64,000 nucleotides of DNA from Azoarcus sp. (GCA_020725025.1 DYFV01000019.1:1-64000); one strand, 5' to 3'; shown: positions 29,993 through 41,894, numbered from the stretch's first letter. Notes: generated by a model not told the origin, from the letters alone. Numbers and translations: made by a program.

Positions 29993-30621
29993 GGGAAGAA
30001 GCGCTCCGCGACCGCCGCCTCGATCTCGGCGCGGATCGCCTCGGGAGGCCGGTCGGCGTCGATCACCCGGATGCGCTGCGGGGCGGAGCGCGCCCGCTCC
30101 AGATAGGCCATGCGCACGCGCTCGAAAAAGTCGCGCTGCTCGCGCTCGAAGCGGTCGGGCCGATTGCCGGTGCCGGCCACCCGGGCCGCCGCGATCTCCG
30201 GCGACAGGTCGAAGAGCAGGGTCAGGTCGGGCTGGAAGCCGGGATGCACCCACTGCTCCAGGGCGGCGAACTTGGCCGGGTCCAGGCCGCGTCCGCCCAC
30301 CTGGTAGGCGTAGGTGGCGTCGGAGAAGCGGTCCGAGACCACCCAGCGGCCGGCCGCCAGCGCCGGATGGATGCGCGCGGCCAGATGCTCGCGGCGCGCG
30401 GCGAACATCAGCATCGCCTCCGTCTCGAGGTCCATCGCCTCGTGCAGCAGGAGCTCGCGCAGCCGCTCGCCCAGCGGCGTGCCGCCCGGCTCGCGCGTCT
30501 GCTCAACGGCGAGGCCCCGCCGGCTCAACCCCGCAACCACCTCCGCGATCCGGCTGCTCTTGCCCGCCCCGTCGATGCCCTCGAAGGTGATGAAACATCC
30601 GCGCCCGGCGCTCCCTTTCAA
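29989..30621 (-). CDS. tmk: Thymidylate kinase
   Basis: 210-residue dTMP kinase (dTMP to dTDP). P-loop [13 protein letters not shown](F/Y) motif [13 protein letters not shown], and lid region. No ATG fits; the TTG at 30621 overlaps the mltG stop (TTGA) and has AGGAAG directly upstream, giving the normal family length. This is one of several coupled junctions in the mltG-tmk-holB-pilZ unit. Confidence 0.94.
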   Translation of the reverse strand: MKGSAGRGCFITFEGIDGAGKSSRIAEVVAGLSRRGLAVEQTREPGGTPLGERLRELLLHEAMDLETEAMLMFAARREHLAARIHPALAAGRWVVSDRFSDATYAYQVGGRGLDPAKFAALEQWVHPGFQPDLTLLFDLSPEIAAARVAGTGNRPDRFEREQRDFFERVRMAYLERARSAPQRIRVIDADRPPEAIRAEIEAAVAERFFP

Positions 30622-31619
30622 CTTCCTGCTCCCCGCTGATAACGATTCACGGCCCGATTGTGGTCGTCGAGGTTGCGCGAGAACTGGCTGGTGCCGTTGC
30701 CGCGCGAGACGAAGTAGAGATAGTCGGTGACCGGTGGCCGCACGGCCGCGGCGAGCGACTCGCGCCCCGGCATGGCGATGGGCGTGGGCGGCAGGCCCGC
30801 ACGCGTGTAGGTGTTGTAGGCGTGGTCGGTCTCGAGGTGGTGCTTGCGCAATCGCCCTTCCAGGTTCTCGCCGAAGCCGTAGATCACGGTCGGATCGGTC
30901 TGCAGGCGCATGCCGATGCGCAGGCGGTTGGCGAACACCGAGGCGACCAGCCCGCGCTCCTCGGACCGTCCGGTCTCCTTCTCGATGATGGAGGCGAGGA
31001 TCAGGGCCTCGTAGGGCGAGTCGAGGGGCACCTTGGGATCGCGCCCGGCCCACGCCTCCTCGAGCTCCGCCTGCATGGCCTCGTAGGCGCGCTCGAGGAC
31101 CGCGAGGGCGCTGGAGTGCTTGTCGAAGAGGTAGGTATCGGGGAAGAACAGGCCTTCGGGGTGCTTCTCCGCCGCCCCGATCCGCTCCATGATCTGAGCC
31201 TCGGTCAACCCCACCGTGTCGTGCTCGAGATGCGGATGGGCCTCCAGCGCGGCGCGCACCTGGCGGAAGGTCCAGCCCTCCACGAGCAGCAGCTCGCCCT
31301 GGGAGACGTCGCCGCTGGAGAGCTTGAGGATGAGCAGCCACGGCGTGACGCCCGCGTGCAGCTCGTAGCTGCCGGCCTTGATCCGCTCGGCCTTGCCGGT
31401 GAGGCGAGCGAGCCAGTAGAGCGCGCGCGGACTCACGTCCACGCCCGCGGCCGACACGGCGGCGGCGGCCTGGCGCATGGTGAAGCCGCGCTCCACGGTG
31501 AAATCGACCACCGGGGCGGCGAGCGCCAGCGGGCGGTTGGCGTACCACCAGGCCGCGCCCGCGAGTGCACCGAGGGCCAGCACGGCGAGGAGGACGAGAC
31601 GGAACAGCAGGGACTTCAT
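30618..31619 (-). CDS. mltG: Endolytic murein transglycosylase
   Basis: 333-residue inner-membrane protein. One N-terminal membrane helix ([20 protein letters not shown]), a LysM-like subdomain and the YceG catalytic domain with the Glu in [11 protein letters not shown]. It cuts nascent glycan strands and sets their length. The ATG at 31619 is chosen because the anchor follows at once; a longer frame upstream adds 29 non-conserved residues. Confidence 0.94.
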   Translation of the reverse strand: MKSLLFRLVLLAVLALGALAGAAWWYANRPLALAAPVVDFTVERGFTMRQAAAAVSAAGVDVSPRALYWLARLTGKAERIKAGSYELHAGVTPWLLILKLSSGDVSQGELLLVEGWTFRQVRAALEAHPHLEHDTVGLTEAQIMERIGAAEKHPEGLFFPDTYLFDKHSSALAVLERAYEAMQAELEEAWAGRDPKVPLDSPYEALILASIIEKETGRSEERGLVASVFANRLRIGMRLQTDPTVIYGFGENLEGRLRKHHLETDHAYNTYTRAGLPPTPIAMPGRESLAAAVRPPVTDYLYFVSRGNGTSQFSRNLDDHNRAVNRYQRGAGS

Positions 31620-31752
31620 CGAAGGCACGAACCCCGTACAGGATCGATCGCGATGCGCCGCGACGGCCGCGCGGCCCTTGCCGCGGAACCGGCCCGGTGC
31701 CGGCACTTTCGCCGTCGCCGTTCGCCTGCGTCCGCGGTCGCGAAGGGGGCCT

Positions 31753-31758
31753 TATAAT
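31753..31758 (+). promoter_or_regulatory. -10 element for ygfZ
   Basis: TATAAT at 31753-31758, start predicted near 31765, 28 bases before ygfZ. No clear -35 is visible. On the opposite strand the overlapping bases read TATTAT and could serve mltG. Confidence 0.5.
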
Positions 31759-31792
31759 ACTGCATCGCATTTATCCGGCCCGATAAAACGAC

Positions 31793-32824
31793 ATGAACAC
31801 CCTCTGGACCGACTTTCTCTCGCGCGAGGGCGCCGTGCTGGAAGGCACCGCCCTGCGTTTCGACACGCCCGACGCCGAGGTGCGCGCCGCCGCCGACGCC
31901 ACGGTGGCCGTGCCGCTCGTGCATCTCGGCCTCATCCGCAGCAGCGGCGAGGATTCGGCCGGCTTCCTGCACAACCTGTTCTCCAACGACGTGAACAAGC
32001 TCGGCGCCGACGCCGTGCAGTGGAACAGCTTCAACTCGCCCAAGGGCCGCATGCTCGCGAGCTTCCTGCTGTGGCGCGAAGCGGGCGGCCACCTCCTCGC
32101 CGTCTCCGCCGACATCCAGCCCGCGCTCCTCAAGAAGCTATCCATGTACGTCCTGCGCAGCAAGGTGAAGCTGACCGACGGCGACGCCGACACGGTCCTC
32201 GTCGGCGTGAGCGGTGCGGATGCAAGCGGCGTGCTCGGCCGTGCCGGCCTGCCGCTGCCGGCCGGCCCCATGCGCCAGGCGGAGGCCGGCGGCACCCGCT
32301 GCCTGCAGCTCGCCGCCCACCAGTTCGTGCTCGCAGTGCCCGTGGAGGCCGCTGCGCCCTGTTACGGCGCGCTCGTCGCGGCCGGCGCCCTGCGGGCCGG
32401 TACGGCCGCCTGGGAGCTCGCCATGATCCGCGCCGGCCTGCCCCTCGTGACCGCCGCGACGCAGGAGGAGTTCGTCGCGCAGATGCTCAACTACGAGGTG
32501 ATCGGCGGCGTGAGCTTCCAGAAGGGCTGCTATCCGGGCCAGGAGATCGTGGCCCGCACCCAGTACCTGGGCAAGCTCAAGAAGCGCATGTACCGCGTAC
32601 ACCTCGACACCGACACCGCCCCCGTGCCCGGCACGGACCTCTTCACGCCCGAATTCGGCGACCAGTCGGCCGGCAAGCTGGTCAACGTCGTGCCTGCACC
32701 CGAGGGCGGCTACGAGGCGCTCGCCGTGATGCAGGTGAGCAGCGCGGCCGCCGGCGAGGTCCACGTCGGCCGGCCCGAGGGCCCGCCCCTCGCCTTCCTC
32801 GACCTGCCCTACACCCTGCCCTGA
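31793..32824 (+). CDS. ygfZ: Folate-dependent Fe-S cluster repair protein YgfZ
   Basis: 343-residue cytosolic protein related to the aminomethyltransferase GcvT. The family signature KGCYPGQEIVARTQYLG is present, with its conserved Cys. YgfZ helps assemble or repair some Fe-S enzymes, such as MiaB, in a tetrahydrofolate-dependent way. No Shine-Dalgarno is seen before the ATG. Divergent from mltG and followed after three bases by the DUF4936 gene. Confidence 0.93.
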   Translation: MNTLWTDFLSREGAVLEGTALRFDTPDAEVRAAADATVAVPLVHLGLIRSSGEDSAGFLHNLFSNDVNKLGADAVQWNSFNSPKGRMLASFLLWREAGGHLLAVSADIQPALLKKLSMYVLRSKVKLTDGDADTVLVGVSGADASGVLGRAGLPLPAGPMRQAEAGGTRCLQLAAHQFVLAVPVEAAAPCYGALVAAGALRAGTAAWELAMIRAGLPLVTAATQEEFVAQMLNYEVIGGVSFQKGCYPGQEIVARTQYLGKLKKRMYRVHLDTDTAPVPGTDLFTPEFGDQSAGKLVNVVPAPEGGYEALAVMQVSSAAAGEVHVGRPEGPPLAFLDLPYTLP

Positions 32825-32827
32825 TCC

Positions 32828-33127
32828 ATGACCTCTTCGCCGCTCAGCTACTACGTCTATTACCGCATCCGCGCGGACATCGACCGCGACGACGGGCACG
32901 CCAGCGTGCGCGCCATGCAGGCGGCGCTCGCCGCTCGCACCGGGGTATCCGGCCGGCTCATGGAGCGGCGCGGCGACGCCACGACCTGGATGGAGATCTA
33001 CGAGGCGGTGACCGACGCCACCGCCTTCGAGATCGCCCTGGACATCGAGACCCAGGCCCACCATCTGTCCGACCTGGTCGAGCCCGGCGCGGCGCGGCAC
33101 ATGGAAGCCTTCGTGGAATGTGCCTGA
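32828..33127 (+). CDS. DUF4936-family protein
   Basis: 99-residue soluble protein: YYVYYRIRADIDRDDG near the start, TWMEIYEAV in the middle. This small family is found mainly in betaproteobacteria next to ygfZ and the NRDE gene, as here. The compact alternating alpha/beta pattern suggests a ferredoxin-like fold. Function unknown. It overlaps the next gene by ten bases. Confidence 0.85.
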   Translation: MTSSPLSYYVYYRIRADIDRDDGHASVRAMQAALAARTGVSGRLMERRGDATTWMEIYEAVTDATAFEIALDIETQAHHLSDLVEPGAARHMEAFVECA

Positions 33128-33879
33128 TCCTGCTCGCGTGGCGGGCGCACCCCGGCTACCGGCTGGTGGTGGCTGCCAACCGCGACGAGTTCTTCGCCCG
33201 GCCGGCCGTCCCCGCGCACTGGTGGTCGGACGCGCCCCGGCTGCTCGCCGGCCGCGACCTGGAGGCGGGCGGGACCTGGATGGGGATGAGCCGCGACGGG
33301 CGCTTCGCCGCGCTCACCAACTACCGCGATCCCAGCCGGCGCCGCCCCGGCGCACCCTCGCGCGGCATGCTGGTACGCGACTGCCTGACGAGCGCCGAGG
33401 CCCCGCTCGACACCCTGCGCACGATCGCGAAGACGAGCGCGCAGTACGCCGGGTTCAACCTGTTCGCGGCCGACGCCGGAGAGCTCGCCATCCACGAGAG
33501 CACGACGGGCGCGGTGCGGACGCTCGCGCCCGGGATCTACGGGCTCTCCAACCACGTCCTCGACACGCCCTGGCCCAAGGTACGGCTCGCCCGCGAGCGC
33601 TTCGCCGCCGCGCTGGCGCGACTGCCGGGCGAGGACGATTTCCTCGCGCTGCTGCGGGACGACACGCCCGCCCCCGATCATCACCTGCCCGACACCGGCG
33701 TGGGGCCCGAGTGGGAGCGCCGGCTCTCGCCCGCCTTCATCCGAGGCCCGGGCTACGGCACGCGCTGCTCGACGGTGCTCACCGTGACCGACGACGGCGC
33801 GGTGCGGCTGCACGAGTGGACCTGGGACGAACGGGGCGAGCCCGCCGGCGAGGTCGAGCACCGCTTCCGCATCGCGTAG
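33118..33879 (+). CDS. NRDE/TANGO2-family protein
   Basis: 253-residue protein beginning MCLILLAWRAHPGYRLVVAA and followed by NRDEFF, the family signature; the N-terminal Cys2 is kept. Related Ntn-hydrolase-like folds have a catalytic N-terminal Cys. Eukaryotic TANGO2 has been linked to haem and lipid handling, but the bacterial role is not settled. It starts inside the DUF4936 gene, so the two are translated together. Confidence 0.88.
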   Translation: MCLILLAWRAHPGYRLVVAANRDEFFARPAVPAHWWSDAPRLLAGRDLEAGGTWMGMSRDGRFAALTNYRDPSRRRPGAPSRGMLVRDCLTSAEAPLDTLRTIAKTSAQYAGFNLFAADAGELAIHESTTGAVRTLAPGIYGLSNHVLDTPWPKVRLARERFAAALARLPGEDDFLALLRDDTPAPDHHLPDTGVGPEWERRLSPAFIRGPGYGTRCSTVLTVTDDGAVRLHEWTWDERGEPAGEVEHRFRIA

Positions 33880-33884
33880 CGCAG

Positions 33885-33954
33885 CGGAATCCGGGAATCG
33901 GCGCCCACCGTTTCCCCGGATTCCGGCCTGCGGCCTGCATCCGGGCTACGAGGC
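33885..33954. repeat. REP-like palindromic repeat, second copy
   Basis: CGGAATCCGGG (33885-33895) and CCCGGATTCCG (33915-33925) form a perfect 11-bp inverted repeat. It continues into a second motif, CATCCGGGCTACGAGGC. It lies between convergent genes. The same elements occur at 2967-3022 and 61117-61154. It could act as a bidirectional terminator or REP element. Confidence 0.65.
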
Positions 33955-33970
33955 TACGCGGCCGGCGCGA

Positions 33971-34401
33971 TCAACGCAGACCGCGCCGCATGGTCCGGTG
34001 CGCGATCCCCGCCTCCATGAACACCTCGCCCTCGGGCACGAAGCCGTGGCGGGCGTAGAAGCGCATCGCCGCGACCTGGGCGTGCAGGCTCACCTCGGTG
34101 AAGCCCCGGGCCGCCGCGTCGTGGACGAGCGCGGCGAGCAGGCGCGCACCCACGCCGCGGTTGCGCCAGGGGGCGGCCACCGCCATGCGGCCGATGCGCC
34201 CGTCGGGCAGGAGCCGGCCGGTGCCGACCACCGCGCCGTCTGCGGTCTCGGCCAGCGCATGGCGGCACACCGGATCGAGCGCGTCGCGCTCGAGCTCCGC
34301 CGGCACGCCCTGCTCCCGCACGAACACCTCCTCGCGCAGCGGCAGCGCGAGCGGCGCAGCCGTCGCCCAGTCCACCACCCGCAGGGTGAGGTCCGATGGG
34401 T

Positions 34402-34405
<4 letters not shown>
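33971..34405 (-). CDS. GNAT-family N-acetyltransferase
   Basis: 144-residue acetyltransferase. Acetyl-CoA-binding motif A reads RMAVAAPWRNRGVGARLLAAL; motif B ends RFYARHGFVPEGEVFMEAGI. The N-terminal REEVFVREQGVPAELERD is typical of the ElaA/YjcF-like group. Substrate unknown. Its ATG overlaps the stop of the L,D-transpeptidase gene (ATGA), which fixes the start; a longer frame upstream is the shadow of that gene. Confidence 0.9.
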
Positions 34406-37243
<2,838 letters not shown>

Positions 37244-37292
37244 GGGGGGCTCCTTGATGGGCAAATGAACATGGTGCAGGGGACGGCCGCGC

Positions 37293-40022
37293 TCAGAACA
37301 GGGGCCCGTCCTGGGGCGACAAGGCGGCGCGCCGCCCGGTGAGCCCCGCCACGGCGGCCACCAGTCTCCCGGCCTCGAGCGGCCGGCCGAAGTGGCCCTG
37401 GAAGCCTGCCAGCAGCGCGCGCATGTGCGGATCGCCGCCGGCCGGGCCGCCCACCGCGATGGCCGGCAGGCGCTCGTCCAGCGCCAGGCCGCGGCGCGCC
37501 TCCATCTCCCGCAGCTGCTGCAGCACGACGTAGCCGTCGCCGCGCGCGAGCACCAGATCGCACACCACCACGTCGGGCCATTCCTCCCGGGCGAGCTCGG
37601 CGAGCCAGGCGAGCGCCGGTTCGCCCGCGGCGAAGGAGCGCGAGGCGGCACCGGCTTCGTGGAGCCAGGACTCCAGCTCCGCCCGTGCCGCGTCGTCGCC
37701 CGCCAGCACCAGGGCGCGCACGCCCTCGAGCGGCAAGCTCGGCGCCCCGGGCGGCTCGGTGTGCGGTGCCAGCAGGATGTGGCCCGGGGCGGGCATCGTC
37801 TCGGGCACTTCGCGCAGCGGGAACTCGATCGCGACGCTCACCACACCGCGCTCGCCCACGCTGCGCTGCAGGCTGCCGCCCTGCTGCGCGATCAGGGACT
37901 CGATGGCGGCCGCATCCGGGCCCTGCCCGCGGCCGGCGGCGGGCACCGGTGCAGTCGCCTGCCCGGGCAGGGCGTGGTGGAACAAGGTCAGCCGCACCCG
38001 CGTCCCCACCCGCTCGATGCGCATCTCCATGCGCCCGCCCGCCGGGCTCGCCGCCACGGCCTGCTCCAGCAGCGCCGACAGCGCCTGCTGCAGGCTGCTG
38101 GGATCGCCGGTGATGCGCGCCGCCTCCGTGCCCACCGCGGTGAAGAAGCGCACCCCCCGCGCCTGCATGGCCGGCTGCAGGCCGTCGATCACCCCCGCCG
38201 CGAGCGCGACGAGGTTGATGGGCTGAAGCGCGAGCACGGCCTCGGCCTGCTCCAGCTCCTGCTGCTGGCGCTGCAGGCGCCACATCTGGGCGTACAGCCC
38301 GTCGGCGCGCAGCAGCGCCTCGTGGGTGCCGCGCTCGACCACCCGCCCATGCTCGAGCACCAGGATCTCGTCGGCGTCGACGACGGTGGACAACCGGTGC
38401 GCGATGACCAGGGTGGTCCGCTCGGCGGCGAGCCGGTCGAGCTCGTCCTGGATGGCCCGCTCGGCGCGGGTGTCCAGCGCCGAGGTGGCCTCGTCGAAGA
38501 CCAGGATGGGCGGGTTCTTGAGGATGGCGCGGGCGATGGCGATGCGCTGCTTCTCGCCTCCGGACAGCTTCACCCCCCGCTCGCCCACCAGCGTCTCGTA
38601 CTGCTCCGGCAGGCCGCTGATGAACTCGTGGACATGCGCCGCACGGGCCGCCTCGATCACTTCCGCGAGGCTGGCGCCGGGGCGCCCGTAGGCGATGTTG
38701 TAGGCGATGGTGTCGTTGAACAGGATGGTGTCCTGGGGCACGATGCCCACCGCCGCGCGCAGGCTCTTCTGGGTCACCTCGCGCAGGTCCTGGTCGTCGA
38801 TGAGGACGCGCCCGTTGGCCGCGTCGTAGAAGCGGAACAGCAGCCGCGCGAGGGTGGACTTGCCCGAGCCGCTGCCCCCCACCACCGCCACCGTCCCGCC
38901 GGGGGCGATGGTGAAGCTGACGTCCCACAGGATCTGGCGGTTCGGCTCGTAACCGAAGTCGATGTGCTCGAAACGTACCTCGCCGCGGCGCACCGCCAGA
39001 TCGGGCTGCCCCGCGCGATCCTCGATCTCGGGGCGCTCCTCCATCAGGCGGAACATGCGCTCGGCGTTCACCACCGCGTCGCGCGCCTGGCGGAAGACGA
39101 AGCCGAGCGAGTTGAGCGGCAGGCACACCTGGATCACGTAGGCATTGACCAGCACCAGGTCGCCCACCGTCATGGTGCCCTGCACGACGTTCTGGGCCGC
39201 GAGCAGCATCACGCTCGCCACCCCGACCGCGATGATCCCGCTCTGGCCGATGTGCAGGAAGAAGAGCGCCTTCTGGTTCTGCACCCCCACGTCGATCCAC
39301 TGGGTGAGGATGCCGCCGAAGCGCTCGCGCTCGAAGTTCTCGTTGGTGTAGTACTTCACCGTCTCGTAGTTGAGCAGGCTGTCGACGAGCCGGCCGTTGG
39401 CGCTCGAGTCGAGCTCGTTCAGGGCCCGCTGGTAGATCGCCCGCCGCTCGGTGTAGACGACGGTGAACGCCCCGTACGCCAGGAAGGTGAGGAAGATGAT
39501 GGCCGTGAACCACTGGCTGTAGGCGAGGCTCAGCACCGCCACCACCGCTCCGATCTCCACCAGGGTGGGGAGCACGGTGAAGAGCGCCACGCCGAGGAGG
39601 AAGCCGATGCCGGCGGTACCGCGCTCCACGTCCCGGGTGAGCGCCCCGGTGCGGCGTACCGCGTGGAAGCGTACCGACAGGCGGTGCAGATGCTCGAACG
39701 CCTGCAGCAGGAAGCCCGCCACCGTGTTCTGGGTGACGCGCACGAACACCATGTCGCGCAGCTCGCCGAACAGCGTTCCCGCGAAGCGCAGCAGCGCATA
39801 CGCGAGCAGCAGGAACACCGGCAGCACCAGCACCGGGTCGGCGCCGCCGAGGCGGTCGACCACCCCCTTGAGGGCGAGCGGCACCGCCACCGTCGCCAGC
39901 TTGGCCACGACGACCAGCACGAGCGCCACCAGGGTGCGCGCCCGGTAGCGCATGACGGCGGACAGCAACAGGCGCCACACCATGACGGTGGCGGACGCCG
40001 ACGACGACCAGGGCAGACCCAC
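37293..40022 (-). CDS. Atm1-type ABC exporter fused to degenerate histidine-kinase ATPase and receiver domains
   Basis: 909-residue membrane protein. Residues 15-330 form an ABC exporter membrane domain with the Atm1/HMT1 signature NYETVKYYTNE (218-228). Residues 348-580 are the ATPase: Walker A GGSGSGKS (382-389), LSGGE (486-490), Walker B VFDEATSAL (508-516), His542. Most exporters end there. Here residues 600-738 look like a histidine-kinase HATPase (GDPSSLQQALSALLEQA, GGSLQRSVGERGVVSVAIEFPL) but the catalytic Asn and the DxGxG and GLGLA boxes are lost. Residues 766-895 look like a receiver with the acidic pair Asp776-777 and Asp822 kept, while the Thr and Lys (GRPLEAGRL) are changed. The family exports glutathione-linked or metal-linked compounds; the tail is probably regulatory. 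Confidence 0.88.
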   Translation of the reverse strand: MGLPWSSSASATVMVWRLLLSAVMRYRARTLVALVLVVVAKLATVAVPLALKGVVDRLGGADPVLVLPVFLLLAYALLRFAGTLFGELRDMVFVRVTQNTVAGFLLQAFEHLHRLSVRFHAVRRTGALTRDVERGTAGIGFLLGVALFTVLPTLVEIGAVVAVLSLAYSQWFTAIIFLTFLAYGAFTVVYTERRAIYQRALNELDSSANGRLVDSLLNYETVKYYTNENFERERFGGILTQWIDVGVQNQKALFFLHIGQSGIIAVGVASVMLLAAQNVVQGTMTVGDLVLVNAYVIQVCLPLNSLGFVFRQARDAVVNAERMFRLMEERPEIEDRAGQPDLAVRRGEVRFEHIDFGYEPNRQILWDVSFTIAPGGTVAVVGGSGSGKSTLARLLFRFYDAANGRVLIDDQDLREVTQKSLRAAVGIVPQDTILFNDTIAYNIAYGRPGASLAEVIEAARAAHVHEFISGLPEQYETLVGERGVKLSGGEKQRIAIARAILKNPPILVFDEATSALDTRAERAIQDELDRLAAERTTLVIAHRLSTVVDADEILVLEHGRVVERGTHEALLRADGLYAQMWRLQRQQQELEQAEAVLALQPINLVALAAGVIDGLQPAMQARGVRFFTAVGTEAARITGDPSSLQQALSALLEQAVAASPAGGRMEMRIERVGTRVRLTLFHHALPGQATAPVPAAGRGQGPDAAAIESLIAQQGGSLQRSVGERGVVSVAIEFPLREVPETMPAPGHILLAPHTEPPGAPSLPLEGVRALVLAGDDAARAELESWLHEAGAASRSFAAGEPALAWLAELAREEWPDVVVCDLVLARGDGYVVLQQLREMEARRGLALDERLPAIAVGGPAGGDPHMRALLAGFQGHFGRPLEAGRLVAAVAGLTGRRAALSPQDGPLF

Positions 40023-40054
40023 GGCGGAGAGCTGGCGGATTCCGATCGGGACGA

Positions 40055-40080
40055 AAACGGCGCGGCCTGTCCGCCGCGCC
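40055..40080 (-). terminator. Probable terminator of the BON/PRC-barrel operon
   Basis: GGCGCGGC (40059-40066) pairs with GCCGCGCC (40073-40080), loop of six. On the minus strand the stem is followed by GTTTTCG. It lies after the PRC-barrel stop and before the ABC gene. The T run is short. Confidence 0.5.
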
Positions 40081-40142
40081 AGGATCGGTCACGCGGGCGG
40101 CCGGCGCACCGCGTCGCCGCGCCGGCCCCCGCGCAAGCCCGT

Positions 40143-40577
40143 CTACATCTGCGGCGGCAGCCAGTAGTTGCGCTGGCCGTAGTAGGAATGCACCTCGCCC
40201 GCCCAGGTCGGATCGGCCATGGTCGGCCAGTGGTCCTTGTCGAACCCCGGCGCGTTCTTCAGGCGCTCCTTGTCCACGTTGAGGATGAAGCAGTGCCTGT
40301 CCGCGTCCAGGGTGAGCGCCGACCAGGGGATGGCGAAGAGCTTGTCGCCGATACCCAGGAAGCCGCCCGCCGACAGGACGGCGTAGGCCACACGCCCGCT
40401 GGGCACGTCGATCATGATGTGCTTGATATCGCCCAGGTTCTCGTTCTGGGCGTTGACGACGTCGTTGCCCTGCAGGGTATCGGCCGCCATGATCTCGGGC
40501 CCGGGTCCGGAGTCCGAGTGATCCCCGCCGACGATGCGGGCACCTGCGCCCTGAGGATTGTTACCGGTCATTGCCAT
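40143..40577 (-). CDS. PRC-barrel domain protein
   Basis: 144-residue cytosolic protein. The PRC barrel runs about 28-105: DTLQGNDVVNAQNENLGDIK, YAVLSAGGFLGIGDKLFAIPW, LDADRHCFILNVDKERLKNAP. The C-terminus is aromatic (WPTMADP...YYGQRNYWLPP). Such proteins are common in stress-induced gene sets and may bind RNA or envelope partners, but no activity is established. It starts 58 bases after the BON gene with GGAGAAGAGG upstream, so the two are one unit. Confidence 0.88.
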   Translation of the reverse strand: MAMTGNNPQGAGARIVGGDHSDSGPGPEIMAADTLQGNDVVNAQNENLGDIKHIMIDVPSGRVAYAVLSAGGFLGIGDKLFAIPWSALTLDADRHCFILNVDKERLKNAPGFDKDHWPTMADPTWAGEVHSYYGQRNYWLPPQM

Positions 40578-40635
40578 TTGCCTCTTCTCCTTCTGCCAGG
40601 TTGGACTCTGGTTGCGGTAGCCGGCGCGCGGCCGC

Positions 40636-41805
40636 TCACCGCGACTGCTCCGAGCCCCCGGAGCGGCCGCTGCGACCGCCGCCCGTCTCCGTCGAGGCCG
40701 CCGGGCTGCCGCTGCGGTCCGAGCTGCCCATCTGGCCGCCGGAAGCGCTCAGCGCGCCGCCCTCCCGGGCGCTGCCGCTCGCCACCCGCAGGCGGTTGTC
40801 CACGTCCTTCACGCCCCAGCAGCTGTCGGCCACGTCCTCGATCTGGTACTTCATGTGGCGCTCCGGCACCGTTCCCTCGAGGATGACCTCGCCGTCTTTC
40901 ACGTCCACGCTCACGTCGCTCACGTCGAGCTGGTGGTACTCGGTCAGCCGCTCGCAGATGAACTCGCGGATGCGCTCGTCCGAGCGGGTGTAGCCCTTGG
41001 GCCCCTTGCGCTGGCGCCGCGCCTGGGCCTCGCCCTCCATACCGCCGCCACCGATGCCGCCGTAGGCGCCCCAGGCGCCGCCGCGCCCGTAGTGGGGCTC
41101 GTTCCACCCGGGCTGGTCCGGTCCGCCGCCATAGGCCTGCTGGCCATAGCGCCAGGAGCGCCCGCCCTCGCTCCAGTCGCCGCGCGCGCTGGCCGGCGAG
41201 CTCTCGCCGTGGCCGAAACCGCGCGGTCCGCCGCCGTGCTCATAGGGGTCGTGCGGCCCCATGCCGCCACGGCCTTCCTGGCCCCAGCTCTCGCCCGCGC
41301 CGCCGTAGCCGCCAGCCGGCCCCTCGCGGCCGGGACCGCCGCCGAGCTGGCTGCGGCCGTAGCCGCCGCCATACTGCCCGCCGCCACCGCCGCCATATTG
41401 AGGGCCACCGCCGTACTGGCCGCCACGGCCGTACTGGCCGCCGCCGAACTGCCCGCCCCCGTGCTCACCGCTGCCGTAGTTGCCTTCGCCGGCGCGCCCG
41501 TAGCCCTGCCCGGGCCCCGGCTGGAACGCTTCCTGCTGGCGGTAGCCGCCCTGGGACGGCCACTCGGAGCCGGGGCTGTAGGGCTGGCCCTGGGCTTCCC
41601 GCATACTGCCGCCCTGCTGCCGACCGCCCTGCTGCCAGTCGCCCTCCTGGCCGCGATACTGCTGCTGCCGGGAATAGTCCTCCTGAGCGCGCTGCTGCGC
41701 TCCGGCGTGCCCCTGCATGCCCGGCTCCCGCGGCCAGGCGCCACCCTCGCGGCGCTCCCAGTCTTCCTGTTCGCCGTAGTGCTGCGGGTTCTGTCGCTCT
41801 CTCAT
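40636..41805 (-). CDS. BON-domain protein with a long Gly/Tyr/Gln-rich N-terminus
   Basis: 389-residue protein. Residues 1 to about 285 are low-complexity, rich in Gly, Gln, Tyr and Ser, with repeated GGGQYGG-like units. Residues about 292-355 form a BON domain (SDERIREFICERLTEYHQLDVSDVSVDV, VKDVDNRLRV). A Gly/Ser tail follows. No signal peptide, although BON domains are usually periplasmic. The ATG at 41805 has AGGAG eight bases upstream; one 15 bases earlier overlaps that SD. Probably first gene of a BON-PRC operon behind a sigma-54-like promoter. The disordered region might drive condensation; that is inference. Confidence 0.82.
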   Translation of the reverse strand: MRERQNPQHYGEQEDWERREGGAWPREPGMQGHAGAQQRAQEDYSRQQQYRGQEGDWQQGGRQQGGSMREAQGQPYSPGSEWPSQGGYRQQEAFQPGPGQGYGRAGEGNYGSGEHGGGQFGGGQYGRGGQYGGGPQYGGGGGGQYGGGYGRSQLGGGPGREGPAGGYGGAGESWGQEGRGGMGPHDPYEHGGGPRGFGHGESSPASARGDWSEGGRSWRYGQQAYGGGPDQPGWNEPHYGRGGAWGAYGGIGGGGMEGEAQARRQRKGPKGYTRSDERIREFICERLTEYHQLDVSDVSVDVKDGEVILEGTVPERHMKYQIEDVADSCWGVKDVDNRLRVASGSAREGGALSASGGQMGSSDRSGSPAASTETGGGRSGRSGGSEQSR

Positions 41806-41879
41806 TGTGGGTCTCCTCATAGGTCCCGTCCGGACCGGGACACCGGGTCGGCGTCCTGTCCGTCGCGAGGGGCGATTCC

Positions 41880-41894
41880 GCAAGCGGCATGCCC
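41880..41894 (-). promoter_or_regulatory. Sigma-54-like promoter of the BON/PRC-barrel operon
   Basis: GGGCATGCCGCTTGC on the minus strand: GG-N10-GC spacing exact, TTGC complete, five of seven at -24. Start near 41868, 63 bases before the ATG. The palindrome at 41947-41961 lies about 60 bases further upstream. Confidence 0.55.

Noticed and set aside
37293-38220. Whether the HATPase/receiver tail of the ABC gene is a separate gene
   Set aside because: The frame is continuous from the ABC domain to residue 909, and I saw no ribosome site or overlap-type start near the junction. It is kept as one fusion protein.
37392-40886. Long plus-strand open frame (1164 codons) opposite the ABC fusion gene
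   Set aside because: Shadow frame; the opposite strand encodes complete ABC transporter motifs.
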